This document shows positions 63,811-64,000 of a stretch of DNA of 64,000 nucleotides, one piece after another (within the stretch, counting starts at the first letter, position 1; each line of letters begins with the position of its first letter). The notes under the pieces are model-generated. The model was not told the DNA's origin. It worked only from the letters and a program-made list of their open reading frames with translations, and did not search any database. The stretch comes from Novosphingobium sp. (lineage in GTDB: Bacteria; Pseudomonadota; Alphaproteobacteria; Sphingomonadales; Sphingomonadaceae), in contig JADJYM010000016.1 in NCBI GenBank assembly GCA_016719755.1, forward strand, positions 1 through 64,000, given 5' to 3'. Both the position numbers and the translations under genes were made by a program.

Positions 63811-64000
63811 CGAAAGTGGCTTTGCGCTTTTCCATCTGGCTCATCACAGCCTCGATCTGGTTGCGGGTGCCCATCAGCTTCTGCTGCTCGATGCTTTCAG
63901 CCATCAGGATCTCGTCGGTCGAGGCTTCGAGATAGCGGTTGAACAGGCGCTTGGCGGCGCGCTGGGCATCGGGATTGCGGTTCGCGATTTCCGCCGCGAT
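63803..64000 (-). CDS. Enoyl-CoA hydratase/isomerase family protein, C-terminal part
   Basis: Last 65 codons on the minus strand; the gene continues past the window edge. The visible end includes AAKRLFNRYLEAST, AESIEQQKLMGTRNQIEAVM and MEKRKATFVD, the typical C-terminus of crotonase-fold enzymes (…ESIEQQ…). Overlaps the methyltransferase start by 8 bp. Confidence 0.8.
   Translation of the reverse strand: MAAEIANRNPDAQRAAKRLFNRYLEASTDEILMAESIEQQKLMGTRNQIEAVMSQMEKRKATFVD

Overview
The window is high-GC DNA from an aerobic alphaproteobacterium, most likely a sphingomonad (Sphingobium, Novosphingobium or a relative). The reasons are two large TonB-dependent receptors beside aromatic-catabolism genes, a ligK-ligU-ligI set of the protocatechuate 4,5-cleavage pathway, and typical sphingomonad intergenic palindromes. 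Genus is inference. No rRNA, CRISPR array, prophage or transposase was seen. Almost all very long antisense ORFs are GC shadows of real genes.

1-9.4 kb is housekeeping: a Ppx/GppA phosphatase, RlmE, a diheme cytochrome c, a biotin-dependent carboxyltransferase, GlpD, a Bcr/CflA-type MFS pump, DinB, a NUDIX hydrolase and a small membrane protein. The genes in 1-4.4 kb, plus ligK and the first marR gene, are broken by single-base frame changes that look like sequence errors. From 12.6 kb on, reading frames are clean.

9.5-14.7 kb is a 3-hydroxybenzoate/protocatechuate module: ligK-ligU-ligI (no ligJ) and a divergent MarR regulator with a MobA-like 3-hydroxybenzoate 4-monooxygenase, with a clear inverted-repeat operator between them.

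14.7-38.7 kb is the most interesting region. A GntR/FCD regulator (28118-28879) lies among many copies of one palindrome close to ATTGTCnGACAAT. Copies precede a DoxX operon, a secreted PDFxGVW-type lipoprotein, a TonB receptor, an amidohydrolase, a flavin-dependent hydroxylase, a C-C hydrolase/Rieske oxygenase operon and the regulator itself. The catalytic genes make up much of a meta-cleavage pathway: Rieske oxygenase, HsaA/HsaB-like hydroxylase and flavin reductase, type I extradiol dioxygenase, alpha/beta C-C hydrolase, FAH-family enzyme and lactonase. They sit with an unusual set of envelope proteins: five DoxX-like proteins, two tiny single-TM proteins coupled to DoxX genes, two DUF6644-like membrane proteins, a CcoP-like diheme cytochrome, a HupE-like protein, DUF6152, two NTF2-like and two PDFxGVW proteins. 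I read this as one coregulated uptake and oxidation system for a hydrophobic aromatic compound. The substrate is unknown.

38.7-51.4 kb is a second catabolic unit. A minus-strand operon with overlapping start and stop codons encodes a TonB receptor, alpha/beta hydrolase, zinc-free quinone-oxidoreductase-like MDR, two 2-hydroxyacyl-CoA dehydratase-like subunits that lack the usual cysteine ligands, a MarR regulator, a ketopantoate-reductase-like enzyme and a cytochrome P450. A CaiB-type CoA-transferase and an MFS transporter lie next to it.

51.4-64 kb returns to general functions: tRNA-Thr and tRNA-Cys, an RNB-family ribonuclease, a complete formaldehyde-to-CO2 route (frmA, frmB, fdsG-fdsB-mobA-fdsA-fdsD), a YeeE/YedE pair, a FadL-type porin, a methyltransferase and the end of an enoyl-CoA hydratase gene. 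Formaldehyde and formate oxidation fits a cell that demethylates methoxylated aromatics.
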